Assembly (NCBI GenBank): GCA_934309475.1
Contig: CAKRDK010000015.1
Span: 1 to 53,804, forward strand
From: an uncultured Roseburia sp.
GTDB taxonomy: Bacteria > Bacillota > Clostridia > Lachnospirales > Lachnospiraceae
Length of the DNA: 53,804 nt
Direction: 5' to 3'
In this document: positions 27,057-35,711 of the stretch, one piece after another
How the letters are laid out: the number at the start of each line of letters is the position of its first letter
How positions within the stretch are numbered: position 1 is the stretch's first letter
Made by a program: the position numbers and the translations under genes
The notes under the pieces: model-generated
Told to the model about the DNA's origin: nothing
Seen by the model: the letters and a program-made list of their open reading frames with translations, nothing else
The model's database searches: none

Positions 27057-27818
27057 ATGAGAGAGAATCCAAAGGTACATTGTCTGACGAATCCGGTTTC
27101 CATGCAGGATGTGGCAAATATTTTGCTGGCGGCAGGAGGAAGTGCCATCATGGCGCAGGAGCAGGAAGAGGTAAAAGAGATAACCGCAATCTGTGATGTG
27201 ACACTTTTAAATACCGGAGTACCGGATTGGAACAAGATTCAGGCATGCGAACTTGCGGGAATGGAAGCGAACCGGTTAGGGCATCCGGTTGTGTTAGACC
27301 CGGTTGGGGCAGGCGCGAGTGCATTTCGGAAAAATCAACTGGATAATCTGACAAAACAAGTAAAATTGACCGTAATAAGATGCAACCAGGAAGAAGCTGC
27401 GACCCTGCTTCACAGAGAGAATGGTGTCTCCGGTGGAGTGGAGAGCGCTGTGAAGATGGAGGTGGATTTACAGTGTGAAATAGCAGAGCAGCTCGCAAAA
27501 AAGTATTCCTGCGCCGTTTTAATCAGTGGTAAAACGGATGTGGTTTCAAATGGAAGCGAGACTGTACAAATTGCGGGCGGCGATGCACGCATTGCAAGGA
27601 TTACGGGAAGCGGCTGCATGCTGTCGGCATTGTGTGCTTTTTTCTGCGGGAGAGGGGAAGAACCTTTCGTTGCAGCACAGCGGGCGTCGAGGCTATGGAA
27701 AGCGGTATCGGCACTTGCCGGGAAAGAGACCGACGAACATCAGGGTGGAATCGGGACATTTCATATGAAATTATTTGACTGCCTTGAAAAATTATTAAAG
27801 GATGATAAAATGCCTTGA
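27057..27818 (+). CDS. thiM: Hydroxyethylthiazole kinase
   Basis: 253 aa; its ATG follows the thiW stop without a gap. Visible family blocks: VHCLTNPVSMQDVANILLAA, LNTGVPDW, PVVLDPVGAGAS, VIRCNQEE and the active-site region ARITGSGCMLSALCAFF. It phosphorylates the thiazole alcohol for thiamine salvage. It is somewhat shorter than many ThiM at the N-terminus but no block is missing. No thiD or thiE is nearby. Confidence 0.92.
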   Translation: MRENPKVHCLTNPVSMQDVANILLAAGGSAIMAQEQEEVKEITAICDVTLLNTGVPDWNKIQACELAGMEANRLGHPVVLDPVGAGASAFRKNQLDNLTKQVKLTVIRCNQEEAATLLHRENGVSGGVESAVKMEVDLQCEIAEQLAKKYSCAVLISGKTDVVSNGSETVQIAGGDARIARITGSGCMLSALCAFFCGRGEEPFVAAQRASRLWKAVSALAGKETDEHQGGIGTFHMKLFDCLEKLLKDDKMP

Positions 27819-27844
27819 CGAATGACGCATTTGTGTGATATATA
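27815..27844 (+). promoter_or_regulatory. Promoter of the CheY-like gene
   Basis: TTGACG (27815-27820) overlaps the thiM stop codon; 18 bases on lies TATATA (27839-27844). Confidence 0.5.
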
Positions 27845-27877
27845 GAAGTTATGTAAACATAAAAATGGGAGATAGAA

Positions 27878-28246
27878 ATGGTAAGGGAAGAAAAACGAGT
27901 GCTGATTTGTGACGACTCTAAGTTTATGAGACTCCACATCCGTAATATTCTGGAAAAAGTAGGGTATCATGAAGTATATGAGGCGGAGAATGGTGAAGAT
28001 GTGCTGGCGAAGTACGAACAGGTGAATCCGGATATGGTATTTATGGATATCGTGATGCCGGTAAAAGATGGTGTCTCTGCAGTGCGCGATATTATGGAGT
28101 ATGACCGGGACGCAAAGGTCGTAATGTGTAGCGCAATGGGACAGAAACCATTTATCTTAGATGCAATTCAGGCGGGTGCGAAAGATTTTATTATCAAACC
28201 GTTTGAGGCAGAGAAAATCGCGAAAGCGACGACACAATTTTTATAG
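27878..28246 (+). CDS. Single-domain CheY-like response regulator
   Basis: 122 aa with GGAGAT upstream. ICDDSKFMR gives the acidic pocket, VFMDIVMPVKDG the phosphorylated aspartate, CSAMGQ the switch serine and DFIIKPF the lysine. There is no output domain. It resembles stand-alone CheY of Firmicutes and may act with the chemoreceptor at 10.8-12.9 kb, or accept phosphoryl groups from the hybrid-kinase relay. Confidence 0.88.
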   Translation: MVREEKRVLICDDSKFMRLHIRNILEKVGYHEVYEAENGEDVLAKYEQVNPDMVFMDIVMPVKDGVSAVRDIMEYDRDAKVVMCSAMGQKPFILDAIQAGAKDFIIKPFEAEKIAKATTQFL

Positions 28247-28249
28247 GAT

Positions 28250-28356
28250 GCCTGCCGCAGGCATGCAAAAGAGGTGTGGGGGATTCCCCTTGTAAGGGGA
28301 ACTGGTGTGATAGAATACCTTCCGTATCGGATGAACCGGTAAGGAAGGTATTTTTA
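28250..28356 (+). other. Structured intergenic segment between the CheY-like and XRE genes
   Basis: Several hairpins follow each other: GCCTGCCGCAGGC (28251-28263), a TCCCCTTGTAAGGGGA stem near 28285-28300, and ATACCTTCC...GGAAGGTAT followed by TTTTT (28314-28355), a good terminator. Some features recall a riboswitch core but no class could be assigned. Confidence 0.4.
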
Positions 28357-28430
28357 TGTGGATTCTCATTCCGGTGGATTGCCGGAGGGCGCAATGGCTG
28401 ATATGATGAAGACAAAGGAGAAGCAAGCTT

Positions 28431-29303
28431 ATGGATAAAAAGAAAACAGGAACTTTAATCAGGGAAGCCAGAATAAGAAAAAATTACACACAGAGCGAAA
28501 TCGGAGATTTGATTGGTGTCAGCAATAAGGCGGTGTCGAGGTGGGAAAACGGAGAGACGTTTCCCGACATCGGGGTCTTAGAGAATCTGTCCCGGATTCT
28601 TGACCTGCCGATACAAGACATCGTGGTCGGGGAAAAACAGGCGAATAATGAGACAGTGTGCAGTGAAATCGTCAGACTTGCTAAATTGCAGGAGGGAGAC
28701 AGGCGAAAAAAAGCAATCTGGGTACTTATGGAAAGCATGATTGTGATATGTAGTTGTATTGTCGGGTATCAGGGAATCAAAGAGAGCAGTCTCGTTAGTG
28801 GAACCTCCGGTATCGTATCCATGGTGATGCTGACGGGAACGTTTTTCCTTCTTTTGATGGGAAAGAAAGTGTTAAGGGATGCGAGCACCCGGAAAAAAGA
28901 TAACAGAAACCGTGTTTTCCTCTGGATATCAGCTATCACAGGGCTTATCGCCGTATTGTCAACATATGGGATGATGTGGTTGATAGAAAGGGGAAACATC
29001 CCATTTCATATGGAAGCAGCGGCTGTCGGACAGGTTTTAAACTTTCTGTATGCGCTGTTTTTCCTGATAAATTTTGTGATGTTGCTCGTTCAGTTTTACC
29101 GGATTCATAAGGAGAAAACAGGGATTGGCGCCGGAATCTTTGCATCTGTCACAGTCCTTTATCTGATGGCACTTTACGGTGATATGCTGCACCGATTGAC
29201 AACTTTTTCACAGGCATATGGGATGCTTTTTGGCAGGACGGCAGGTGTGTTAGGAGAGTTGCTTATCGTTATGGTGCTTGTAACTTGTAACCGGAAACAA
29301 TAG
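28431..29303 (+). CDS. XRE-type HTH regulator fused to a membrane domain
   Basis: 290 aa with GGAGAAG upstream. Residues 1-65 are an XRE helix-turn-helix (GTLIREARIRKNYTQSEIGD, then KAVSRWENGETFPDI). From about 95 on, five to six hydrophobic helices follow with short loops. HTH proteins with a membrane half are frequent in Clostridia, where they may sense envelope stress and regulate neighbouring transporters. The adjacent gene in this direction is a broken MATE transporter, possibly its former target. Confidence 0.8.
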   Translation: MDKKKTGTLIREARIRKNYTQSEIGDLIGVSNKAVSRWENGETFPDIGVLENLSRILDLPIQDIVVGEKQANNETVCSEIVRLAKLQEGDRRKKAIWVLMESMIVICSCIVGYQGIKESSLVSGTSGIVSMVMLTGTFFLLLMGKKVLRDASTRKKDNRNRVFLWISAITGLIAVLSTYGMMWLIERGNIPFHMEAAAVGQVLNFLYALFFLINFVMLLVQFYRIHKEKTGIGAGIFASVTVLYLMALYGDMLHRLTTFSQAYGMLFGRTAGVLGELLIVMVLVTCNRKQ

Positions 29304-29352
29304 CTGGATAAGATGGCAGGCTGAAATGCCTGCTACTTATCCGGCTTTTTTG
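29303..29352 (+). terminator. Rho-independent terminator after the XRE membrane gene
   Basis: GCTGGATAAG.TGGCAGGC (29303-29321) pairs with GCCTGCTA.CTTATCCGGC (29328-29345), followed by T7. Confidence 0.85.
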
Positions 29353-29419
29353 ATTTTTGAGTTACCTTTTAACACACAAATTTATAGATAAAATGAGTAG
29401 AAAACAAGGAGCATTACAT

Positions 29420-29665
29420 ATGAAAAAAGAAACGACATTCACAGAAGGAAAAATCATGCAGCCACTGATTTCATCGGCAGTTATGCAGTCCATTTCAGCA
29501 TTTGCTGCACAAAATTACGGCGCAGGCCGCATGGACAGGGCAAAGAAGGCACTTCATTATGGAACAATTGTTTCTTTTGTGATAGGGTTAGCGACACCAA
29601 TATCATCTGCGTTACAACTGATATTGTGTCTTGGTTTTATGTTTGTGTTAAATCGAAAAAAATAG
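29420..29665 (+). pseudogene. MATE-family efflux transporter with large internal deletions
   Basis: ATG 29420 has AAGGAG 8 bases upstream and gives 81 codons. The first 18 residues, MKKETTFTEGKIMQPLIS, are a normal MATE N-terminus. It then jumps to MQSISAFAAQNYGAGRMDRA, a motif from the middle of full-length proteins (about 450 residues). It ends in ISSALQLILCLGFMFVLNRK, a C-terminal helix. Start and stop survive but most of the gene is gone, apparently through in-frame deletions. It is unlikely to transport anything. Confidence 0.75.
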
Positions 29666-29674
29666 TAAAAACGA

Positions 29675-29703
29675 TTGACAGGAGAAAAATCGTGTGATAT
29701 ATA
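29675..29703 (+). promoter_or_regulatory. Sigma-A promoter before the glutathione peroxidase remnant
   Basis: TTGACA (29675-29680), 17 bases, TATATA (29698-29703). Confidence 0.55.
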
Positions 29704-29772
29704 TAAGATAGAAAAAACAATTGAGCACAATTAAATTTAGAAAAACCAAAGAAAAGCAGGAGGTAATGAGAG

Positions 29773-29932
29773 ATGAAATTTTATGATTTTGAAGCTGAGG
29801 ATGTATTATGCCAGAAAAGAAAAATGGAATTTCACAAAATTTCTGATTGACCGGGAAGGAAATGTTGTGAAGAGATTTGAGCCAACGGATGATATGGAAC
29901 AGGTAGAACAGAAAATAGCAGAACTGCTGTAA
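29773..29932 (+). pseudogene. Glutathione peroxidase-family gene, internally deleted and frameshifted
   Basis: ATG 29773 with AGGAGG upstream begins [11 protein letters not shown], a usual GPx start. About 40 bases on, the homology moves to another frame: [20 protein letters not shown] followed by [16 protein letters not shown] and a stop at 29930-29932, the normal GPx C-terminus. The catalytic cysteine and glutamine region, about 100 residues, is missing. Both the deletion and the frame change make it nonfunctional. Confidence 0.8.
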
Positions 29933-29979
29933 GGTCATTTAATATTTTCTTAATTTCACAGAGAATCTATGTAAAAAAG

Positions 29980-30024
29980 CTTCCTTATATAATATCATAG
30001 GGAATAGGATATTATATAAGGAAG
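29980..30024 (+). promoter_or_regulatory. 17-bp perfect inverted repeat covering the ribosome binding site of the VanZ gene
   Basis: CTTCCTTATATAATATC (29980-29996) pairs perfectly with GATATTATATAAGGAAG (30008-30024), with an 11-base loop. The right arm contains the AAGGAAGG that would bind the ribosome. The left arm also holds a TATAAT. As RNA it would hide the start; as DNA it could be an operator. Confidence 0.6.
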
Positions 30025-30035
30025 GAATGGGGAAA

Positions 30036-31451
30036 ATGAGATTATCGGACATTATTTCATTGGCAGGCGATTGTGTATTGCTTGGAATCGGGGCAGTGAT
30101 ACTGTGCACGGTTTTATATGTGGCAATTTATGAGATTTGGTATCGGAAAATAAGAGGCGGCACGAAGGTAATTCCCAAAAGCAAGCTGCTCTGGGGAGCG
30201 GTTTTTGTATGCTATCTTGTAGTTGTACTTGGCGCGACCATGTTAAGCAGAGGAGACGGCATGGTGACAGACCGCATCCAGCCACCGTTTTATTCGTATA
30301 AGCTGGCATGGAATCATTTCGCAATGAGAGAGTGGAGAAATATTATCTTAAATATTCTCATGTTTGTTCCATTCGGATTTTTACTTCCGGCTGGAATGAA
30401 GAAATGCCGTAAGTTCTGGGTGACCTATCTGGCAGGTCTGACATTCACCATTATAATAGAAGGAACACAGTTAGTAACGCAGAGAGGAATCTTTGAAATA
30501 GATGATATCATCGACAATTTCTGGGGCGCTATGATAGGGTATGGCATTTACGAGATAGTGCAGTTTCTTGTCTTGGCCTTTCGGAGAAAAGCGAAAAGTG
30601 TGTGCCGCGCATTGGCGTTTCAGGTGCCACTTTTCGCGGCAATCGTCACATTTGCCGCTATATTTATCTGTTATGAGCGTCAGGAACTGGGAAATATTGT
30701 AAGTGCTTACATTTATCCGTATGATAAAAATCTTTTGGAAGTTACGACGACGGAGACGTATGCTTCTGAGGAAACGCAGCAAGAGGTTTATCAGATACCG
30801 GTTTATTCGAAGCAGGAGACAAGGCAGTTCGCAGAGAAATTTTTTGCGCAGACGGGAACGCAGGTGGATGATACACGCACAGATTTGTATGATGACACAG
30901 CTGTGTATTATGGAAAAGATGGAAATACACTTTGGATTGATTACGCCGGCGGCAAATACTCGTATACGAACTTTGGTGTGTTGTGGTCGGATTCAGACGA
31001 AGAGAAAGCCACCATAGACGATGCAGAGGAAAAAGAGATTCGTATAGCACTTGCAGAATACGGAGTTGAGGTGCCGGAGACAGCTCAGTTTCAAAATGAA
31101 GGGGATGGAAATTATACATTAGAAGTACATCAGGAGATTGTGGACGGACAGATGTATGACGGTACCCTAAGCTGCACATATTATGAGGGTGGTGAAATAG
31201 GAAATATCAATGATAACATCTTAGTCTGCCAGCCTTATAAAGAATTTCCGGTATGGTCGGAGCAGGAAGCGTATGAGAGAATCTGTGACGGAAAATTTCA
31301 GTATTATGGAAACGAGGCACTTTCCATCCAGCTTAAAAGTGTGAGAATTGAGTATGAGACGGATTCCAAAGGATTCTATCAACCAGTGTATTGTTTTGAA
31401 GCTTTGGTAAACAATTCCAGTGCAGAGTTAGAGATTCCAGCATTAAAGTAA
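30036..31451 (+). CDS. VanZ-family membrane protein with large extracytoplasmic extension
   Basis: 471 aa from ATG 30036; ATG 30027 is too close to the ribosome site. The first half has five hydrophobic helices with the VanZ signature: NIILNILMFVPFGFLLPAGM and EGTQLVTQRGIFEIDDIIDN. The second half, after TM 200-220, is a soluble acidic domain of about 250 residues facing outside, unlike the short VanZ of vancomycin clusters. VanZ confers low-level teicoplanin resistance by an unclear route; most homologues have unknown roles. No other glycopeptide gene is near. Confidence 0.8.
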   Translation: MRLSDIISLAGDCVLLGIGAVILCTVLYVAIYEIWYRKIRGGTKVIPKSKLLWGAVFVCYLVVVLGATMLSRGDGMVTDRIQPPFYSYKLAWNHFAMREWRNIILNILMFVPFGFLLPAGMKKCRKFWVTYLAGLTFTIIIEGTQLVTQRGIFEIDDIIDNFWGAMIGYGIYEIVQFLVLAFRRKAKSVCRALAFQVPLFAAIVTFAAIFICYERQELGNIVSAYIYPYDKNLLEVTTTETYASEETQQEVYQIPVYSKQETRQFAEKFFAQTGTQVDDTRTDLYDDTAVYYGKDGNTLWIDYAGGKYSYTNFGVLWSDSDEEKATIDDAEEKEIRIALAEYGVEVPETAQFQNEGDGNYTLEVHQEIVDGQMYDGTLSCTYYEGGEIGNINDNILVCQPYKEFPVWSEQEAYERICDGKFQYYGNEALSIQLKSVRIEYETDSKGFYQPVYCFEALVNNSSAELEIPALK

Positions 31452-31497
31452 AAAAGAGAAAAATGTAAAAAAATTTCGAAATATTTTCACAGATAAA

Positions 31498-31554
31498 TTG
31501 AAATTATATGGTATACTATGTTATAATAAAATTATGTGAGTGTAAGCGCTTACA
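31498..31554 (+). promoter_or_regulatory. Promoter plus cre site of the PfkB kinase
   Basis: TTGAAA (31498-31503), 18 bases, TATAAT (31522-31527). TGTAAGCGCTTACA (31541-31554) is a perfect palindrome fitting the cre consensus TGWAANCGNTNWCA. It lies just after the transcription start, a roadblock position for CcpA. Confidence 0.75.
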
Positions 31555-31618
31555 AAATTTGTAAAAAATTTGTGATATTTGGCAGTTACGGAATGTGACT
31601 GGAAAATGGAGGAAAAAA

Positions 31619-32716
31619 ATGGATTTAAATTTAAGACCAGCAAGCGAATGTAAATTTGATGCAGTTTCTTTAGGCGAGGTAATGTTACGTCTTGATCCAG
31701 GCGAAGGAAGAATTCGTACAGCAAGATCTTTCCGTGCATGGGAAGGCGGCGGAGAATACAACGTTGTCCGTGGATTAAGAAGATGTTTCGGAATGAACAC
31801 AGGTGTTATCACAGCTTTTGCTGATAACGAAGTTGGTAAATTAATGGAAGACTTCATCCTTCAGGGTGGTGTTGATACATCTTTAATCAAATGGATGGAT
31901 ACAGACGGAATCGGAAGAATCTGCCGTAACGGTATCAACTTTACAGAGCGTGGATTTGGTATCCGTGGTGCTGTAGGATGTTCTGACCGTGCGAATACAG
32001 CAATTTCAAAAGCTACACCTGCTGATTTCGATTTTGATTATATTTTTGGTGAGCTTGGAGCACGCTGGTTACACACTGGCGGAATCTACGCTGCTTTATC
32101 TGAGCAGTCTTGTGAGACAGTTATCGAAGCTATCAAGACAGCTAAGAAATATGGAACAATCGTATCTTATGATTTGAACTACCGTCCATCTATGTGGAGC
32201 GCAATCGGCGGACAGGCTAAAGCTCAGGAAGTAAACAAAGAAATCGCAAAATACGTTGACGTTATGATCGGTAACGAAGAAGACTTCACAGCATGTCTTG
32301 GATTCGAAATCGAAGGAAACGATGCTAACTTAAAAGAATTAAATCTTGATGGATACAAGAAGATGATCAATGAAGCTGCTAAGACATATCCTAACTTCAA
32401 AGCTGTTGCTACAACATTACGTGAAGTTAAGACAGCTACAGTAAATGACTGGAGCGCAATCTGCTGGGCAGACGGAGAGATCTTCAAAGCAAAAGATTAC
32501 AAGGGACTTGAAATTATGGACCGTGTAGGTGGTGGAGATTCCTTCGCTTCCGGATTAATCTACGGATTAATGACAACAGGTAACGCAGAGTTAGCTGTTA
32601 ACTACGGTGCAGCTCACGGAGCACTTGCTATGACAACACCAGGAGATACAACTATGGCTAGCAAGAAAGAAGTAGAAGCTATCATGGGCGGAGCAGGAGC
32701 TCGTGTTCAGAGATAA
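31619..32716 (+). CDS. PfkB-family sugar kinase, probably 2-keto-3-deoxygluconate kinase
   Basis: 365 aa from ATG 31619, where TGGAGG lies 8 bases upstream. Family blocks: DAVSLGEVMLRLDPGEG at the N-terminus, RAWEGGGEYNVVRGLRR, YDLNYRPSMW, and the catalytic MDRVGGGDSFASGLIYGLM with the general-base aspartate. The DLNYRPSMW block and overall layout resemble KdgK enzymes, which would fit pectin or hexuronate breakdown. Fructokinase or another specificity cannot be excluded. Its uniform codon choice suggests strong expression, in line with the consensus promoter and cre site. It is monocistronic. Confidence 0.8.
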   Translation: MDLNLRPASECKFDAVSLGEVMLRLDPGEGRIRTARSFRAWEGGGEYNVVRGLRRCFGMNTGVITAFADNEVGKLMEDFILQGGVDTSLIKWMDTDGIGRICRNGINFTERGFGIRGAVGCSDRANTAISKATPADFDFDYIFGELGARWLHTGGIYAALSEQSCETVIEAIKTAKKYGTIVSYDLNYRPSMWSAIGGQAKAQEVNKEIAKYVDVMIGNEEDFTACLGFEIEGNDANLKELNLDGYKKMINEAAKTYPNFKAVATTLREVKTATVNDWSAICWADGEIFKAKDYKGLEIMDRVGGGDSFASGLIYGLMTTGNAELAVNYGAAHGALAMTTPGDTTMASKKEVEAIMGGAGARVQR

Positions 32717-32756
32717 TTTCTCAAAACAGAATTGAATAATTTTGTAAGAAAAGGTG

Positions 32757-32786
32757 ATGGCATAGTCGTTTTTCGGCTATGCCATT
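32757..32786 (+). terminator. Terminator hairpin after the PfkB kinase
   Basis: ATGGCATAG pairs with CTATGCCAT around an 11-base loop and is followed by TATTTG, a modest T-run. Confidence 0.65.
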
Positions 32787-32848
32787 ATTTGTAAATGTGT
32801 TATACTAATCGTATCATAAAAAGGAAGTCATGATAGGAGGAATTTGCG

Positions 32849-33637
32849 ATGTATCGTTTTACAGAAGACTGTCTGATTGGAATCGAGACGATTGATGAGG
32901 AACATAAGAAATTGTTTCAGTTATTGAATGAAACGGAGAAAATGTTATCGGCAGGAGCACCATACAAGACAACGGTGACACCGCTGATATCAGAACTGAA
33001 AGAGTATGCGGCGACACATTTTGCACATGAGGAAGCGTATATGGAACAGATTCATGACCCGGAGCTTCCACGCCAGAGAAAAGAACATGCAGAATTTACA
33101 GAGAAAGTCAACAGTTATGACTTACAGGAGTTAGATGATGCAAAAGGCAAAGAAGTGGCAGAGGAATTGCTGCACTATCTGGCACGCTGGCTGTATCGCC
33201 ATATTTTAGGCAGCGATATTATGATTGGCAAGATAGAAACGGACAAGTTTGCATTTACAGAGGAATATAAGACAGGAATTGATATGGTGGATGAAGAACA
33301 CAAACGCCTGTTTGAAATTATAGAGGATACCGATAAACTGATTCATGCGCAGTTACTGCATGATAAATATGATGAGATTATGCGTATACTTGACGAACTG
33401 AAAGATTACACTGTAATGCATTTTCAGGATGAGGAGATGTATATGGAGAGTATCGGTTACGCAGGATTAGAGATGCAGCGCATGGCACATCAGGCATTTA
33501 TCGATAAATTAAATGAGATTAATTTAGATGAGATGGATGACAATCAGCAGGAATATTTAGAGGAACTGATTCAGTTTCTGTTAGGATGGTTGGTCAACCA
33601 TATTTTAAAAATGGATAAGAGAATTCCAAAGAACTAA
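32849..33637 (+). CDS. Tandem bacteriohemerythrin (two fused domains)
   Basis: 262 aa with AGGAGG upstream. Two hemerythrin domains of about 125 residues each follow one another. Domain 1 shows IDEEHKKLF, HFAHEEAYM, HAEFTEKV and YRHILGSD. Domain 2 shows VDEEHKRLF, HFQDEEMYM, HQAFIDKL and VNHILKMD. These supply the H..HxxxE..HxxxH..HxxxxD set of a di-iron site; in domain 2 the HxxxE block is HFQDEE. They bind oxygen reversibly and may carry or scavenge O2 or NO in anaerobes. Single-domain forms are the norm. The next gene starts 12 bases later. Confidence 0.88.
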   Translation: MYRFTEDCLIGIETIDEEHKKLFQLLNETEKMLSAGAPYKTTVTPLISELKEYAATHFAHEEAYMEQIHDPELPRQRKEHAEFTEKVNSYDLQELDDAKGKEVAEELLHYLARWLYRHILGSDIMIGKIETDKFAFTEEYKTGIDMVDEEHKRLFEIIEDTDKLIHAQLLHDKYDEIMRILDELKDYTVMHFQDEEMYMESIGYAGLEMQRMAHQAFIDKLNEINLDEMDDNQQEYLEELIQFLLGWLVNHILKMDKRIPKN

Positions 33638-33649
33638 GAGGAGCAAGAC

Positions 33650-35689
33650 ATGCAGAAGAACAAATTATTTCCACAGATTACAGGTATTTTACACGGAGGA
33701 GATTACAATCCGGAACAGTGGCTGGACAGACCAGACATACTCGAGGAGGATATCAGCCTGATGAAAAAGGCTGGTATGACCAGCGCGACGCTCGGAGTTT
33801 TCGCTTGGTCGACGTATGAACCGGTAGAAGGCGAGTATCATTTTGATTGGTTAGTCCAGATTATGGATAAGCTTTACGAGAATGGAATTTACACCATTTT
33901 AGCGACACCGTCCGGAGCAAAACCGGTATGGCTTGCCAGAAAATATCCGGAGGTAATCCGTGTGGATGCCTATGGGATGAAAGCGCATCAGGGAATCCGC
34001 CACAACCATTGTATGAGTTCCACGGTATACCGCAAGAAGGTACACCAGTTATTAGAGGAGATGGTAAAAAGAGTCGGAAACCATCCGGGACTTTTGATGT
34101 GGCATATTTCGAATGAATTTAACGGGGAGTGTTTCTGTCCGAATTGCAGCAAGCGTTTTCAGACCTATTTAGAGGAAAAATTTGATCATGACATTCACAA
34201 GCTGAATCAGGCGTGGTGGACGACATTCTGGAGCCATACCTATTCTGATTTCTCTGAAATTGAGCCGCCGTTTTCAAACGGAGAGACCAGTATCATGGGA
34301 TTAAATCTCGAATGGCAGCGCTTCACGACATGGAATACAAATGATTACATGAAATCAGAAATTTCCTATTTAAAAGAAGTGACACCGGATATTCCGGTTA
34401 CGACAAACTATATGCAGCTTTTTGATGGGCTTGATTATCATGTGATGGCGAAAGAGTTAGATGTCATTTCATGGGATTCCTATCCGAGATTTCACAATGA
34501 TTATGAGACATTAGGCGATACATTTGCAAGAAATGCATTTGACCATGCGGTGATGCGTTCCATGAAAAAGGATAAGCCATTTATGCTCATGGAGAGTGCG
34601 CCGGGACTTGTCAACTGGCAGGAATTCAATAAAATGAGACGTCCGGGGGTTCATCGTCTTGCTTCTATGCAGGCAGTAGCGTGTGGTTCCGATACCGTGC
34701 AGTATTTCCAGTGGAGAAAGGGAAGAGGTTCGTTTGAACAGTATCATGGTGCGGTGCTCGACCACCTTGGAAAAGACGATACCCGTATTTTTAAGGAAGT
34801 GGAAGCACTCGGAGCAGAATTGAAACGCTTAGAAGCGGTGCAGGGAACCCTTGTAAAAGCAAAAGCTGCAATTTTATTCGACTGGGATAACATGTGGGCA
34901 ATTCGTGATATGAAGGGACTTGCAGATACTACGAAAAATTACGACAGAACCTGCGTGGAGATGTACCGGGCATTTTTGAATCTCGGCATCGATGCAGACA
35001 TTGTCTCATCTGAGGATTCGCTGGAAGATTACAGCGTTGTGGTTGCACCAATGCTTTACATGTTAAAAAATGACATTGCTGCAAAGATGGAGCAGTTTGT
35101 TAAGAGAGGTGGACAGCTTCTTGCAACCTACCTGACCGGATATGTGGATGAGAATCAGCTTTGTTTCCTTGGAGGATTCCCTGGAAATGGCTTGTCAGAA
35201 GTGTTCGGTGTTATCAGCGAGGAAATCGATACCTTGTATCCGAAGGATCGGAATGCCGTTGTTTTTGCTGATGGAAGTGTGGAAGAAGTGCGTGATTATG
35301 CGGAGATGCTCCGCACCAAAGATGTGACTGTCCTTGGCACGTACCAGAAGGATTATTACAAAGATATGCCGGCTGTAACAGCGCATACCTATGGTGATGG
35401 AGTGGCATATTATGTTGCTGCCAGACTGGATATACCAGCAATGCAGAAGCTTTTCGTAAAGATGCTTGAGCAGGCGGGAATTGCATGCCAGGCATTACCG
35501 GAAGGAATCGAGAAGCACACCCGTACGGCAGAGGGAAAAGTATATGAATTTTATCTGAATACATCCGAGGAGACACAAAAAGTTGAGGGATGCAGTGGAT
35601 ATGATATTTTAGCAGACAAGCCGGTGGAGGGAACGCTTTCCCTTGAAAAATACGGTGTTGCGATTATAGAAAAAGACGACATACAGTAA
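33650..35689 (+). CDS. GH42 beta-galactosidase
   Basis: 679 aa, AAGAGGAG upstream. The TIM barrel starts GGDYNPEQWLD. E156 in WHISNEFNGE is the acid/base and E315 in LMESAPGLVNW the nucleophile. Cysteines in CFCPNCSKRF are part of the family's zinc site. The middle trimerisation domain and C-terminal beta domain (EFYLNTSEETQKV) are present, so it is full length. No signal peptide, hence cytoplasmic. It would cleave beta-galactosides such as galactan-derived oligomers; no dedicated importer is adjacent. Confidence 0.92.
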   Translation: MQKNKLFPQITGILHGGDYNPEQWLDRPDILEEDISLMKKAGMTSATLGVFAWSTYEPVEGEYHFDWLVQIMDKLYENGIYTILATPSGAKPVWLARKYPEVIRVDAYGMKAHQGIRHNHCMSSTVYRKKVHQLLEEMVKRVGNHPGLLMWHISNEFNGECFCPNCSKRFQTYLEEKFDHDIHKLNQAWWTTFWSHTYSDFSEIEPPFSNGETSIMGLNLEWQRFTTWNTNDYMKSEISYLKEVTPDIPVTTNYMQLFDGLDYHVMAKELDVISWDSYPRFHNDYETLGDTFARNAFDHAVMRSMKKDKPFMLMESAPGLVNWQEFNKMRRPGVHRLASMQAVACGSDTVQYFQWRKGRGSFEQYHGAVLDHLGKDDTRIFKEVEALGAELKRLEAVQGTLVKAKAAILFDWDNMWAIRDMKGLADTTKNYDRTCVEMYRAFLNLGIDADIVSSEDSLEDYSVVVAPMLYMLKNDIAAKMEQFVKRGGQLLATYLTGYVDENQLCFLGGFPGNGLSEVFGVISEEIDTLYPKDRNAVVFADGSVEEVRDYAEMLRTKDVTVLGTYQKDYYKDMPAVTAHTYGDGVAYYVAARLDIPAMQKLFVKMLEQAGIACQALPEGIEKHTRTAEGKVYEFYLNTSEETQKVEGCSGYDILADKPVEGTLSLEKYGVAIIEKDDIQ

Positions 35690-35711
35690 ACATACAACTA
35701 GGAGAGGTGAC

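Noticed and set aside
28250..28356. Cobalamin riboswitch
   Set aside because: Only a short stretch resembles the core; the conserved flanking stems are missing and the neighbouring genes are not B12-related.
33236..33252. Iteron-like GAAACGGACAAG inside the hemerythrin gene
   Set aside because: Only the left half matches and it is coding; similar short matches at 20608 and 39766 are also in codons. Chance is the best explanation.
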